Assembly (NCBI GenBank): GCA_031270375.1
Contig: JAISXR010000039.1
Coordinates: 1 to 32,636 of the forward strand
Source: Synergistaceae bacterium
GTDB taxonomy: Bacteria; Synergistota; Synergistia; Synergistales; Synergistaceae
Length of the DNA: 32,636 nt
Direction: 5' to 3'
Part shown: one piece after another, positions 9,671 to 19,399 of the stretch
Numbering within the stretch: position 1 is the first letter of the stretch
How the letters are laid out: every line of letters starts with the position of its first letter
Translations under genes and position numbers: made by a program
The notes under the pieces: generated by a model
Told to the model about the DNA's origin: nothing
Database searches by the model: none
What the model saw: the letters and a program-made list of their open reading frames with translations, nothing else

Positions 9671-10165
9671 TTATGACCCATGAACCGTGAGTATCAGAAA
9701 AACTTTTCCGCCGTTGACCCTGAACGGGAGGGTGAAACTCTTCACGTCGCCTTTGTGCGGTGGAATGGCCTTGATGTTTTCTCCGGAGAGCATCTGAGGA
9801 GGAGTGATATCGAGACCGCGGATATTGGCTTTGATAAGCGCCTGGCCGCTGATCATGTTTGTGAATTCGCCGAGCACGCTCATAGACATCGGGTCGTCGG
9901 TGTCGGCTTTGATCATGCCGCCCGTGAAAGCCGCCACATAAGCTTCGAAGGCTAGCATATCGGCCATCAGCGACGCGGTGCTATGCATGGCGCCTCCCAC
10001 AATGCCGATGAGCGCGGCGACCCTGCTGCCTGGAGCGTTTATGCCGGCGGCTATTTCCGATTTCAAAAATTCGGCAGCGATTCCGACCGTATGGCTGACA
10101 CTGATAAGAGAGCCAGTATATGAATTTACGAGTATCGAAAGGAGAGTGGACGCGTCGGTGGCCAT
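9671..10165 (-). CDS. cheX: CheX-like chemotaxis phosphatase
   Basis: About 164 aa with LGEFTNMISGQALIKA (CheX/CheC-type E-x-x-N-x-x-x-G motif) and GGAMHSTASLMADML. Confidence 0.65.
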   Translation of the reverse strand: MATDASTLLSILVNSYTGSLISVSHTVGIAAEFLKSEIAAGINAPGSRVAALIGIVGGAMHSTASLMADMLAFEAYVAAFTGGMIKADTDDPMSMSVLGEFTNMISGQALIKANIRGLDITPPQMLSGENIKAIPPHKGDVKSFTLPFRVNGGKVFLILTVHGS

Positions 10166-10288
10166 TATTCTTCCCTACCTTCAGTATAAATGCCGGTTAA
10201 TATTTTATCACCAAAAACGTTATTTGCAGGTACACAATCGTAAAAACAGCAAAATTATATCGAAAATTATATCGGCATAAAAATAATC

Positions 10289-10316
10289 TTGACAAAAATA
10301 TTCTTGCTGTTATTAT
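10289..10316 (+). promoter_or_regulatory. Sigma70-type promoter TTGACA-N16-TATTAT upstream of the SorC-type regulator
   Basis: Perfect -35 at 10289-10294 and a 5/6 -10 at 10311-10316. The spacer contains AATATTCTTGC, also present at 2402-2412. Confidence 0.5.
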
Positions 10317-10370
10317 TTTTTCAATTCGTTAATATATATTCTCGGCTGTGAATAAATATTCAAAAAGAGA

Positions 10371-11345
10371 GTGGCGTATTTGAAGACTCAGGAAATTTCG
10401 TTTGAACAACTGCGCTTGATATCCCGTGTCGCTGGCCTTTATTACCGAGAAGGCCTGAGTCAGCCTGTCATCGCGGGCCAATTGTCACTCTCGCAGGCCA
10501 GCGTCTCGCGTCTTTTAAAAATGGGAGAGGAACTGGGCATTATACGAATATCGGTGGAGATGCCGGAGGGCGTGTTTTCTGAGCTTGAAAGCGCCATAGA
10601 GAAAAAATACGGCGTGCGGGAGGTCGTAGTCACTGACAACGGCTCCGACGAACCGAGTTCGCTTTTCAAAGCCCTTGGCGGAGCCGCGGCTTCGTGGCTC
10701 GAAAGCCACATAAGCGATCACGAGGTCATTGGCGTGTCGTCGTGGAGCGAGACGCTCTTCGCTGCGGTCGAGGCGATGCGCGGCCCGATAACCGCGGGCA
10801 GGACGTCTCACGTCGTTCAACTTCTCGGCGGGCTGGGAGTTTCTTCAACGATTTCTTTCGCTACGCAACTGACGGAGTCGATGGCGCGTATCGCCGGCGC
10901 TCAGGGAGTTTTTTTGATGGTGCCTGGAATATGCGAATCCGAGGAAGCGCGCAATGTGCTTCTCGACGACGCGACCTGCCGGCGTGTGTTCGAAATGTAT
11001 GAACGGGCGACCATGCTTTTGGTGGGCATTGGATCTCTCGTTCCGTCCCGTCTGCTTCGCGAATCCCGCAACGAGACCAACAGCGCGGATCAGGAGGAGC
11101 TGCGTTCACTGGGAGCGGTAGGAGACATATGTCTGAGGTATTTTGACAGAGAAGGCAGGATGGTCGATTCCGGTTTTGACAGGCGCGTTATCGGCATATC
11201 CCCCGCGCAGATCAGGCGCATAAACAATACGGTGGTCGTGGGAGGGGGACGCAAAAAACTGGAGGCCATAAAGGCCGCGCTGAAAGGGGGATGGATAAGC
11301 ACATTGATAACCGATTCGGCAGTGGCGTCCGAACTGGCGGCGTGA
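10371..11345 (+). CDS. SorC/DeoR-family sugar-binding transcriptional regulator
   Basis: N-terminal HTH (LYYREGLSQPVIAGQLSLSQASVSRLLKMGEELGIIRISV) and a SorC effector-binding domain (LGGLGVSS, VGIGSLVPSRLL). GTG start. Confidence 0.85.
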   Translation: MAYLKTQEISFEQLRLISRVAGLYYREGLSQPVIAGQLSLSQASVSRLLKMGEELGIIRISVEMPEGVFSELESAIEKKYGVREVVVTDNGSDEPSSLFKALGGAAASWLESHISDHEVIGVSSWSETLFAAVEAMRGPITAGRTSHVVQLLGGLGVSSTISFATQLTESMARIAGAQGVFLMVPGICESEEARNVLLDDATCRRVFEMYERATMLLVGIGSLVPSRLLRESRNETNSADQEELRSLGAVGDICLRYFDREGRMVDSGFDRRVIGISPAQIRRINNTVVVGGGRKKLEAIKAALKGGWISTLITDSAVASELAA

Positions 11346-11348
11346 TAG

Positions 11349-12338
<990 letters not shown>

Positions 12339-12346
12339 CAGACAAA

Positions 12347-12493
12347 ACCTTGGGGCTCTGCCCCAAACCCCGCCGGGGGACTAGTCCCCCGGACCCTTTT
12401 TAATTTTTTTATTTTCACCGCAAGGTGAAAATAAAAAAATTAAGGGGGTGCAGGGGGCTTGTCCCCTGCCGAGTTCGGGCGGAGCCCGAGGTT
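12347..12493. repeat. GC-rich structured intergenic repeat, copy 1, with an extra AT-rich hairpin arm
   Basis: Shares GGGGCTCTGCCCCAAACCCCGCCGGGG... and ...TTCGGGCGGAGCCCGAGGTT with 15762-15866. Internal perfect hairpin 12400-12419 / 12424-12443 with GCAA loop. Confidence 0.85.
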
Positions 12494-12527
12494 CTGCTTG
12501 CGATTCGAGAGAAAAGGGGGAGGAGAT

Positions 12528-13199
12528 TTGCGTATAAAGCTTATAAAAATAGCGGCGTTCGCGTTGTTCGTCATTTTTCTCGCGTTCTCCTGCACGGTTG
12601 AAAAAATAAACACGGACAAAAAGACGGAAGTCGCTTTCTATTTCGACAACGATAAATTCGACGCAAAGCAGTATGTGGCGAGTATTTGGGACGAAAGCGT
12701 TCTCCCGCACATGACGGACAAGGCGGCGGATGCTGCCGGACTGATACACGGGCTGAAAGGCGACGAGGCCGCTACCTGCGAAAAATATGGCTACAGAGCC
12801 GTAAAGGAAAACAATCCTTTCAATTTTTCGCTGAAGGGCAAGGTAAAAATTTTAAGCGTCAGCTCCGAGTCCAATGCGCGCGCGGAAGCCGATCTCGAGC
12901 CGTATGACTGCGTGCCCGACCTCGTGATTCAGGTGGGGCCGATATTCAAAGGAACCGCTATCCGCGATTTTCTCGATTTCGTGAAATTCGAGGATTTCAC
13001 CAACCAGGTGGACTTCGCCAAACTGGCGAACGAGCTGAATTTCAAGGTGCGCGACGACGTCGTGAAGCGGTTTGATTTTAAGAACGAAGATTACAACGGA
13101 GACGAATTTGAGATAATCGGGGCGGCCACATACCTGAACGGAGACCCCAAACTGGTGGTGACGCCGGTCGCGATGGAACGGGCGGGAAGCGGGAATTAG
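12528..13199 (+). CDS. DUF2291-family lipoprotein associated with a sugar ABC transporter
   Basis: TTG start after AGGAGAT, giving MRIKLIKIAAFALFVIFLAFSCTVEKI (lipobox-like LAFSC). It sits between RbsB and RbsA. The listed ORF start at 12459 runs back into the repeat. Confidence 0.65.
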   Translation: MRIKLIKIAAFALFVIFLAFSCTVEKINTDKKTEVAFYFDNDKFDAKQYVASIWDESVLPHMTDKAADAAGLIHGLKGDEAATCEKYGYRAVKENNPFNFSLKGKVKILSVSSESNARAEADLEPYDCVPDLVIQVGPIFKGTAIRDFLDFVKFEDFTNQVDFAKLANELNFKVRDDVVKRFDFKNEDYNGDEFEIIGAATYLNGDPKLVVTPVAMERAGSGN

Positions 13200-13202
13200 C
13201 CG

Positions 13203-14732
13203 ATGGAACCCATATTGACCGCTCGCGGAATAAAAAAAATCTATCCCGGCTTGACGGCCCTCGATAACGTCGATTTCGATGTTTACGCGGGGCGCGTCAA
13301 CGTGCTGGTCGGTGAAAACGGAGCCGGCAAATCGACGCTCATGAAGATAATAGCCGGCGCGGAAACCGCCACGGAGGGCGAAATAGCGATTTTCGGGAAT
13401 GCCGCCCGTTACTCGTCCACTCACGAGGCCGGGATGTACGGCATCGGAATTATTTTTCAGGAACTCAATATTTTCCCGAACATGACGGTCGCGGAAAATA
13501 TATTTATAGCTCACGAACGCATGTCGAACGCTTTTGCCATTGATCACAGGGGGCAAAACGCTCGCGCGTCCGAAATTTTGGGACGCCTTCAGCAAAATAT
13601 CGACCCCGGCACAATCGCCGGCAACCTGCGAATAGGCCAACAACAGATAGTGGAGATAGCCCGCGCGCTGTCGCACGACACGAAAATTCTCATAATGGAC
13701 GAACCTACGTCGGCGCTGAGCGAGCAGGAAGTGGCGGTGTTGTTCCGCGTCATTGATGAATTGAAAGCGAACGGAGTCGCCATAATATACATCTCCCACC
13801 GTCTGGAAGAAATAATGAAGATCGGCGACCGCGTCACGGTGTTGCGCGACGGACGTCTGGTCGCGGAGAGCGACATATCGGACGTGGATCTTCCGTGGGT
13901 AATAAGACAGATGACCGGCAGCGACGATTTTGCCGTCGATTCCCCGGATACGTGTTCCGACGAAATCCTGCTGGAAGTGGAACACCTCTCTCTGCCGGGC
14001 CGCGGCGGCTCGTACAGGGTCGAGGATGTCTCGTTCAAACTCCGCAAGGGCGAGATACTGGGAATATACGGGCTGATGGGAGCTGGCCGTACGGAGCTTT
14101 TGGAATGTCTCATCGGAGCCTTCCCCGAGATGAAGGGGCGAATTTCTCTTGCCGGCACGGATGCCGTTGGAGTTTCCATAGAAGAACGAATACGCAACGG
14201 TTTTTCGCTGATTCCCGAGGACAGAAAAAACCAGGGACTTATCGTCTCCCTGCCGATTCTCGATAACATGACGCTGTCGAGCCTTCGCAAGTACGTCAGG
14301 CTGTTTTCGATAGCGAGCGCCAGGGAACGGCGCGACGTCGAGAGAATGGCGGGCGAACTGGGCCTCAAGACGCATTCCGTGCTGGCCCCGGTCTCGTCGC
14401 TGTCGGGAGGAAATCAGCAGAAGGCGGTCATAGGCAAAAATCTTCTCACCAAGCCGCGCGTCCTGCTGATGGACGAGCCGACACGCGGCATCGACGTGGC
14501 CGCCAAACGGGATGTGTTCAATATAATAACGAAACTCGCGCGTGATGGGCTGGGCATAATTCTCGTGTCATCCGAACTCAAGGAAATACTCACCATACCG
14601 TCCAGGGTGCTGGTACTCTCCAAGGGCAAACTGACCGGAGAATTCAAAAGAGGCGAGATGACGAGGGAAAAACTGGTTCGCGCTTCAGCGGCCAACATCG
14701 CCGCAAACGTGAAAACGGGGGTAGCTGTCTGA
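13203..14732 (+). CDS. Sugar ABC transporter ATP-binding protein with two ATPase domains (RbsA/MglA type)
   Basis: Walker A GENGAGKST, Walker B ILIMDEPTSAL, second domain LSGGNQQKAVIGKNLLTKPRVLLMDEPTRGIDVAAK. Confidence 0.93.
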   Translation: MEPILTARGIKKIYPGLTALDNVDFDVYAGRVNVLVGENGAGKSTLMKIIAGAETATEGEIAIFGNAARYSSTHEAGMYGIGIIFQELNIFPNMTVAENIFIAHERMSNAFAIDHRGQNARASEILGRLQQNIDPGTIAGNLRIGQQQIVEIARALSHDTKILIMDEPTSALSEQEVAVLFRVIDELKANGVAIIYISHRLEEIMKIGDRVTVLRDGRLVAESDISDVDLPWVIRQMTGSDDFAVDSPDTCSDEILLEVEHLSLPGRGGSYRVEDVSFKLRKGEILGIYGLMGAGRTELLECLIGAFPEMKGRISLAGTDAVGVSIEERIRNGFSLIPEDRKNQGLIVSLPILDNMTLSSLRKYVRLFSIASARERRDVERMAGELGLKTHSVLAPVSSLSGGNQQKAVIGKNLLTKPRVLLMDEPTRGIDVAAKRDVFNIITKLARDGLGIILVSSELKEILTIPSRVLVLSKGKLTGEFKRGEMTREKLVRASAANIAANVKTGVAV

Positions 14733-15751
14733 TGGGAAAACGGTTTTCTGTGGTCGACATTCTCATAAATCTGAGGATTTTCATCGCGCTGATTGTGGTT
14801 TTCACGGTGTTCAGCATATTCGTCCCCAATTTCAGGACGCCCGCCACGCTGGTCATACTGGTGAAACACGTCGCCATAAACGCGCTGCTCACCATAGGCA
14901 TGACCTACGTGATACTCACGGGAGGCATAGATCTGTCGGTCGGAGCGGTGGCCGGCCTTACTGGAATGATAGCCGGTGGCCTGATATACGAGGGCGTGAA
15001 GATAGAGGCGTTCGGATATATCCTCTACTTTAACGTGTGGGCCGTCATGGCGGTGTCGGTCGTATTGGGCGCGGTTATCGGCTATGTCAACGGATTTCTG
15101 ATAACCAGGTTCAGCATAGCTCCGTTCATCGTCACGCTCGGAATGATGTATATAGCGCGCGGAGCCGCCCTGCTTCGCTCGGGCGGCAGCACGTTCCCCA
15201 ACCTGACGGGCTCGCCGGAGCACCATAACACAGGTTTTCCCCTCCTCGGAGCGGGAACTTTTCTGGGCATCCCATACAGTATATGGATAATGATAGTCAT
15301 CAGCGCATGTCTGATATATACGGCCCGCAAAACCCCGTTCGGACGCCATGTGTACGCCGTCGGCGGGAATGAGACCGCCGCGCGCCTCAGCGGGGTGAAT
15401 GTCGTCCGCGTCAAGCGGAGGGTTTACATGATATCGGGAATAATGTCGGCCATCGTGGGCCTGATAGTGAGTTCCCAGCTCGTGGCCGCGCATCCCGCGA
15501 CCGGCGAGGCTTTCGAGATGGACGCGATAGCGGCTTCCGTCCTTGGGGGCACGTCATTGGCGGGAGGACGGGGCAGCATAGGAGGGGCGATCATCGGCGC
15601 GTTCGTCATAGGAATAATGAACGACGGCATGGTCATGATGGGCGTGTCGTCGTTCTGGCAGAGGGTCATAAAGGGCGTTGTGATAATAGCGGCGGTAATA
15701 GTCGACCAATTTCAGTCGGAAGTTCAGCGCCGCGCCGCGCTCACCGCGTAG
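14732..15751 (+). CDS. Sugar ABC transporter permease (RbsC type)
   Basis: TYVILTGGIDLSVGAVAGLTGMIAGGL; NETAARLSGVNVVRVKRRVYMISG; AASVLGGTSLAGGRGSIGGAIIGAF. The start overlaps the upstream stop. Confidence 0.92.
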   Translation: MGKRFSVVDILINLRIFIALIVVFTVFSIFVPNFRTPATLVILVKHVAINALLTIGMTYVILTGGIDLSVGAVAGLTGMIAGGLIYEGVKIEAFGYILYFNVWAVMAVSVVLGAVIGYVNGFLITRFSIAPFIVTLGMMYIARGAALLRSGGSTFPNLTGSPEHHNTGFPLLGAGTFLGIPYSIWIMIVISACLIYTARKTPFGRHVYAVGGNETAARLSGVNVVRVKRRVYMISGIMSAIVGLIVSSQLVAAHPATGEAFEMDAIAASVLGGTSLAGGRGSIGGAIIGAFVIGIMNDGMVMMGVSSFWQRVIKGVVIIAAVIVDQFQSEVQRRAALTA

Positions 15752-15761
15752 TAATTTCAGA

Positions 15762-15866
15762 ACCTCGGGGCTCTGCCCCAAACCCCGCCGGGGAACCAGT
15801 TCCCCGGGCCCCTTTTAGAGGGTGCGGGGAGCTTGCTCCCTGCCGGGTTCGGGCGGAGCCCGAGGT
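15762..15866. repeat. GC-rich structured intergenic repeat, copy 2
   Basis: Shared flanks with 12347-12493, with internal palindromes CCGGGGAACcaGTTCCCCGG and GGGAGCttGCTCCC. Confidence 0.85.
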
Positions 15867-15890
15867 TTAAAGGGGAAGGGGAGGATAATT

Positions 15891-17342
15891 TTGAGATTCA
15901 CGGAACGCAAGATTACTTTCGGCGTGATAATAGGCGTGCGGGCGTTTTTTAATCCGGCGCTGGCGGACGGGGACAGGCGCGGCATACTGGAACTGCTGAA
16001 ACGCCTCGATTACGGAGCCGTCATAACGGAGACGTCCGAAACTCCGTCCGGTTCGATAGAGACACTGGCCGACGCGAAACTCTGCGCCGAACTCTTCAAA
16101 CGCCGTCGCGGTGAAATTGACGGTGTGATAGTGTTGCTGCCGAACTTCGGAGACGAGGTCGCGATAGCCGAAACCTTGAAACGTGCCGCGCTCGGCGTGC
16201 CCGTTTTGATTCAGGCGTCCAACGACGATCCGAATCACGTAGACCTCGACAGCCGCAGGGATTCTTTCTGCGGAAAATTATCCGTCTGCAATAATTTGTA
16301 TCAGTACGGCATCCCGTATACCCTCACTGAAACGCACACCTGCGATGTCGCGGGCGAAAATTTCGAGGCCGATGTAATAAAGTTCGCCTCTGTCTGCCGC
16401 ACCGTGAAAGGGCTGCGCGAGGCCCGCGTCGGACTTTTCGGAACGCGCCCCGCCGCTTTCCAGACCGTGCGTTTCAGCGAAAAACTGTTGCAGCGCACCG
16501 GCATAAATGTCGTACCTGTCGACCTCTCTCAGGTGTTTGCAGCCTCGAACCGCGTGAGCGCCGCTGAGGCGGCGTACAGGGACAGGCTGGCGGAAGTCCG
16601 CGATTACGGAAACATCGAGGCCGTTTCCGACGAAGTTCTGTCCAAATCCGTTAAACTGTCGGTCGCCATAGACCGCTTGATGGAGGAGAACGAGCTGGAT
16701 GCGTCGGCCATACAGTGCTGGGACTCCCTCGAAAACAACTACGGTTGCGCCGTCTGCCTGACAATGAGCATGATGGGCGAACGCATGCTGCCGTCCGCCT
16801 GCGAGGGAGATGTCGCCGGCGCGGTATCCATGTACGCGCTCCTTCTGGCGTCGGGCAGCGTTCCGGGCTTCATGGACTGGAACAACAACTATGGTCTCGA
16901 AGCGAACACCTGCGCCAATACCCACTGTTCAAACTATCCAAAGAGCTTCATGAGTAACGCCCTCGAAGTGGGGTATCTGGACGTGCTGTCGCGCACGATA
17001 AAAAAAGAGAAATGCTTCGGGGCGGTAAAGGGAAAGGTTGCTCCGGGCGACGCGACGTATTTCAGGATATCTACGGACGATTCGAGGGGCTTTATAAAGG
17101 GTTACCTCGGGGAAGCCCGTTTCGTCGACCGTCCTTTCGATATGGCCGGCGGCATAGCGGTGGTCGAGATACCAAACATGCGGAGATTGATGAAAACCAT
17201 TTGCCGAAACGGTTTCGAGCACCACGTGGCGATGGCGAGGTCGAAGGCTGCGGCGGCGGTGCACGAGGCCGTGACCCGGTATCTGGGCTGGAAGATATAT
17301 TGGCACGAGCGCCCCGATTCGGAGGACGTGTTCGAGTTTTAG
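15891..17342 (+). CDS. L-fucose/L-arabinose isomerase family protein (second copy)
   Basis: 484-aa frame from TTG 15891 preceded by ggggaggat. SALENNYGC-type and CANTHCSNYPKSF segments. The listed ORF start at 15822 lies inside the repeat. Confidence 0.75.
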   Translation: MRFTERKITFGVIIGVRAFFNPALADGDRRGILELLKRLDYGAVITETSETPSGSIETLADAKLCAELFKRRRGEIDGVIVLLPNFGDEVAIAETLKRAALGVPVLIQASNDDPNHVDLDSRRDSFCGKLSVCNNLYQYGIPYTLTETHTCDVAGENFEADVIKFASVCRTVKGLREARVGLFGTRPAAFQTVRFSEKLLQRTGINVVPVDLSQVFAASNRVSAAEAAYRDRLAEVRDYGNIEAVSDEVLSKSVKLSVAIDRLMEENELDASAIQCWDSLENNYGCAVCLTMSMMGERMLPSACEGDVAGAVSMYALLLASGSVPGFMDWNNNYGLEANTCANTHCSNYPKSFMSNALEVGYLDVLSRTIKKEKCFGAVKGKVAPGDATYFRISTDDSRGFIKGYLGEARFVDRPFDMAGGIAVVEIPNMRRLMKTICRNGFEHHVAMARSKAAAAVHEAVTRYLGWKIYWHERPDSEDVFEF

Positions 17343-17474
17343 GCGGTATACGCCTGCGTGTTCATGGCTTTCAAATATATACGTCGAGGCCGTAAAGCAC
17401 TGGTAAACGTTTTTTTGGGATGGGTATTACGAAACCGCGCAAACGCTGTAAATAGAGCATTTCTTAGGACTTAG

Positions 17475-17535
17475 CCCCGTCAGAGGACAATAATTCCCCG
17501 ATACTCGGGTTATTGTCCTCTGAACTTCCGACGGG
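17475..17535. terminator. Compound hairpin between convergent genes, likely bidirectional terminator
   Basis: CAGAGGACAATAA / TTATTGTCCTCTG perfect 13-bp arms, an inner CCCGA-tac-TCGGG, and an outer CCCGT/ACGGG. Confidence 0.55.
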
Positions 17536-17614
17536 AGAAGGCGCAATCTCTTTACTTGTGCCTTATTCTGCCTTTCAGACGGTTCAGGATTTTGCGCAAG
17601 TGTTCTCATTGCCG

Positions 17615-19192
17615 TCAGTTGTAGGATATTACGCCGTCTCCGGAATATTTGAGGGCGTATTCGACCGTTATCTTTTTCGTCTCGCCCGGTTTCAGCGAGA
17701 TTTCCCATGTCAGCCTGTTTTCCTTGTCCCGCTCCGCCGGAAGCGGATCTATGCGCTTCACTTCGAGGGTTATCTTGTCGGTAGTGGGTATCGGCATGCG
17801 ATCACGGACCGTTATTTTACGCTCCGTATCCATGGCGTTGGTTATTTCCAAGGTGTAGCCGCCATTTCGTGTTTTCTGGCCGAAGATGGTGCTCGCCTCT
17901 GTGGACACGGACATCTCTTTTTTCGACGTGACGCGCGAAGCCATCCCGAATGGTATCCTCATCATGTCCGCGGCGGATTCGGAAATAACAGTCCTCCCTG
18001 ACGGCGCGCCGTCCACTGTGAGCTCGGCCTGGCCCGGCAGGAGCGGAGGCGGCGCCATGTCCATGCTCGCGATGATCCACGCTTCTTTGTTCTGCTCCGG
18101 GATCGATATCAGGACGGGCGTGCTCTTCATGGAGAACGTTCCAATCTCCACTCGCGCGATGTCGCCGTCTCCGCCGACGCGCCCCCTACCCTTCACCGTG
18201 ACGTTTGCCATGGTCGAAATGACCTCAAGCGCCTCTTGCTGCTGGCTGTAATTCGCGCTGTCCGCCGGCATCGGCGGCGCGGCGGCGACCGGAGCCATCC
18301 CATCGAGCGCTGCCGGCGCGCCAAGTCCGCGTCCCCTATCGGCGTCGAGGAGAGAGACGGAAAGTGAGAGGACTTCCGGCGGAGCCACGGCGAACGAAGG
18401 GGCTCTGGTGTGGAACGACAGTTCTCCCTCCGCGTCGAGGCCGGTGTTCTGCCACGCTTCCGCTCTCATGCCCGCGTCGATGTCGCCGGTGGCGCCGTTC
18501 ATGTTCATCTCGTATCCAACCCGCCATCCCGCCGCGTTCGTGCGGGCCTCGAAGACGAGTGTCGCGGGAGACACAACGGTCCCCCGCGCCTTTATCGACA
18601 TATCCGAGTTGAAAGGCTTTTTCGACTCCAGCTCCTGCCGCCTCGTCTCGAATTCCTGGGTGACTTTCTCCCATTCCGCGCGGGCCTTCGATTCTTTCAT
18701 CCCCAAGTCCGCCATGTCGTTCTCGATCTGACGGCGAAATTCGAGCGCGCGCCGGATATATTCGATCCGGGACGCGGCGTCGGACATCTTCTTCGTGAAG
18801 GGAGCCGGCGGCGTTTGCAGCATGGATACGGCCTCCATCATGGCCGACCTATCGCCGGATATCAGGTCCAGCGCCAGTTTCGCGTCGTCGATCTTGCGCC
18901 AGAGTTCCTCCAGTTCCTCCGGAGCGGTTTCCCTGACGAGAACGGCGTCATATTCGAGCGAGGCGACATGTTCCCGCGTCAGGCACCTCACGCTGTCCGG
19001 ATCGAAAGCCCCCGGCAGGTCGAACTCGAAATCGCCGTCTGCTTCCACGCTGAACACGAACTTCGCCCCGGCAGGATAAAAATCGACCGCCCGGACCGAG
19101 GGAGAGGCAGCGCTCGCGATGCTCGAGGGACATAGCAGCAGCGCGGGGAGGAGCGCGGCGGCGAAACATGAGCGAACTATTTTTCTCAACAT
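17615..19192 (-). CDS. DUF4139-domain secreted protein (MuiA-like)
   Basis: Signal peptide (VRSCFAAALLPALLLCPSSIASA), central coiled region, and C-terminal NAMDTERKITVRDRMPIPTTDKITLEVKRIDP...LTWEISLKPGETKKITVEYALKY typical of DUF4139. Confidence 0.75.
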   Translation of the reverse strand: MLRKIVRSCFAAALLPALLLCPSSIASAASPSVRAVDFYPAGAKFVFSVEADGDFEFDLPGAFDPDSVRCLTREHVASLEYDAVLVRETAPEELEELWRKIDDAKLALDLISGDRSAMMEAVSMLQTPPAPFTKKMSDAASRIEYIRRALEFRRQIENDMADLGMKESKARAEWEKVTQEFETRRQELESKKPFNSDMSIKARGTVVSPATLVFEARTNAAGWRVGYEMNMNGATGDIDAGMRAEAWQNTGLDAEGELSFHTRAPSFAVAPPEVLSLSVSLLDADRGRGLGAPAALDGMAPVAAAPPMPADSANYSQQQEALEVISTMANVTVKGRGRVGGDGDIARVEIGTFSMKSTPVLISIPEQNKEAWIIASMDMAPPPLLPGQAELTVDGAPSGRTVISESAADMMRIPFGMASRVTSKKEMSVSTEASTIFGQKTRNGGYTLEITNAMDTERKITVRDRMPIPTTDKITLEVKRIDPLPAERDKENRLTWEISLKPGETKKITVEYALKYSGDGVISYN

Positions 19193-19328
19193 TGAATAAC
19201 CCTCCGTTTCAAATAGAAATGTATCCGATCAATCGTCACGAAGGTATTTTAACACTCCGCTCTCCCTTTGATGGTAAACATCAAATCATGTGTGGGTGTA
19301 CGTGAAAAATGTGTCCCAAATCTTGTTA

Positions 19329-19337
19329 TGATATAAT
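19329..19337 (+). promoter_or_regulatory. Extended -10 element TGATATAAT upstream of the RpiB-like gene
   Basis: TGnTATAAT read directly, 62 nt upstream of ATG 19400. Confidence 0.45.
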
Positions 19338-19399
19338 CAAAATTGATAAATCTGTCTTCGAAGCGTAATTATCAACAATCTGAAAGGACGAACAGTGAG

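Noticed and set aside
12347-12493. CRISPR array or integron attC interpretation of the GC-rich repeats
   Set aside because: Only two copies, 3.4 kb apart, with no regular spacing, no cas genes and no integrase in the window.
12459-12527. N-terminal extension of the DUF2291 ORF
   Set aside because: It also translates the repeat. TTG 12528 after AGGAGAT gives a proper lipoprotein signal peptide.
12852-14375. 507-aa minus-strand ORF antisense to DUF2291 and RbsA
   Set aside because: Shadow ORF opposite clear ABC transporter motifs; no recognisable protein features.
15822-15890. N-terminal extension of the second isomerase ORF (MRGACSLPGSGGARGLKGKGRII...)
   Set aside because: This part translates the GC-rich repeat. 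TTG 15891 with a good RBS is the better start.
17364-17474. 36-aa basic ORF MAFKYIRRGRKALVNVFLGWVLRNRANAVNRAFLRT before the compound hairpin
   Set aside because: No convincing RBS or promoter and no opposing promoter seen. Considered as a second toxin-like peptide but the support is too weak.
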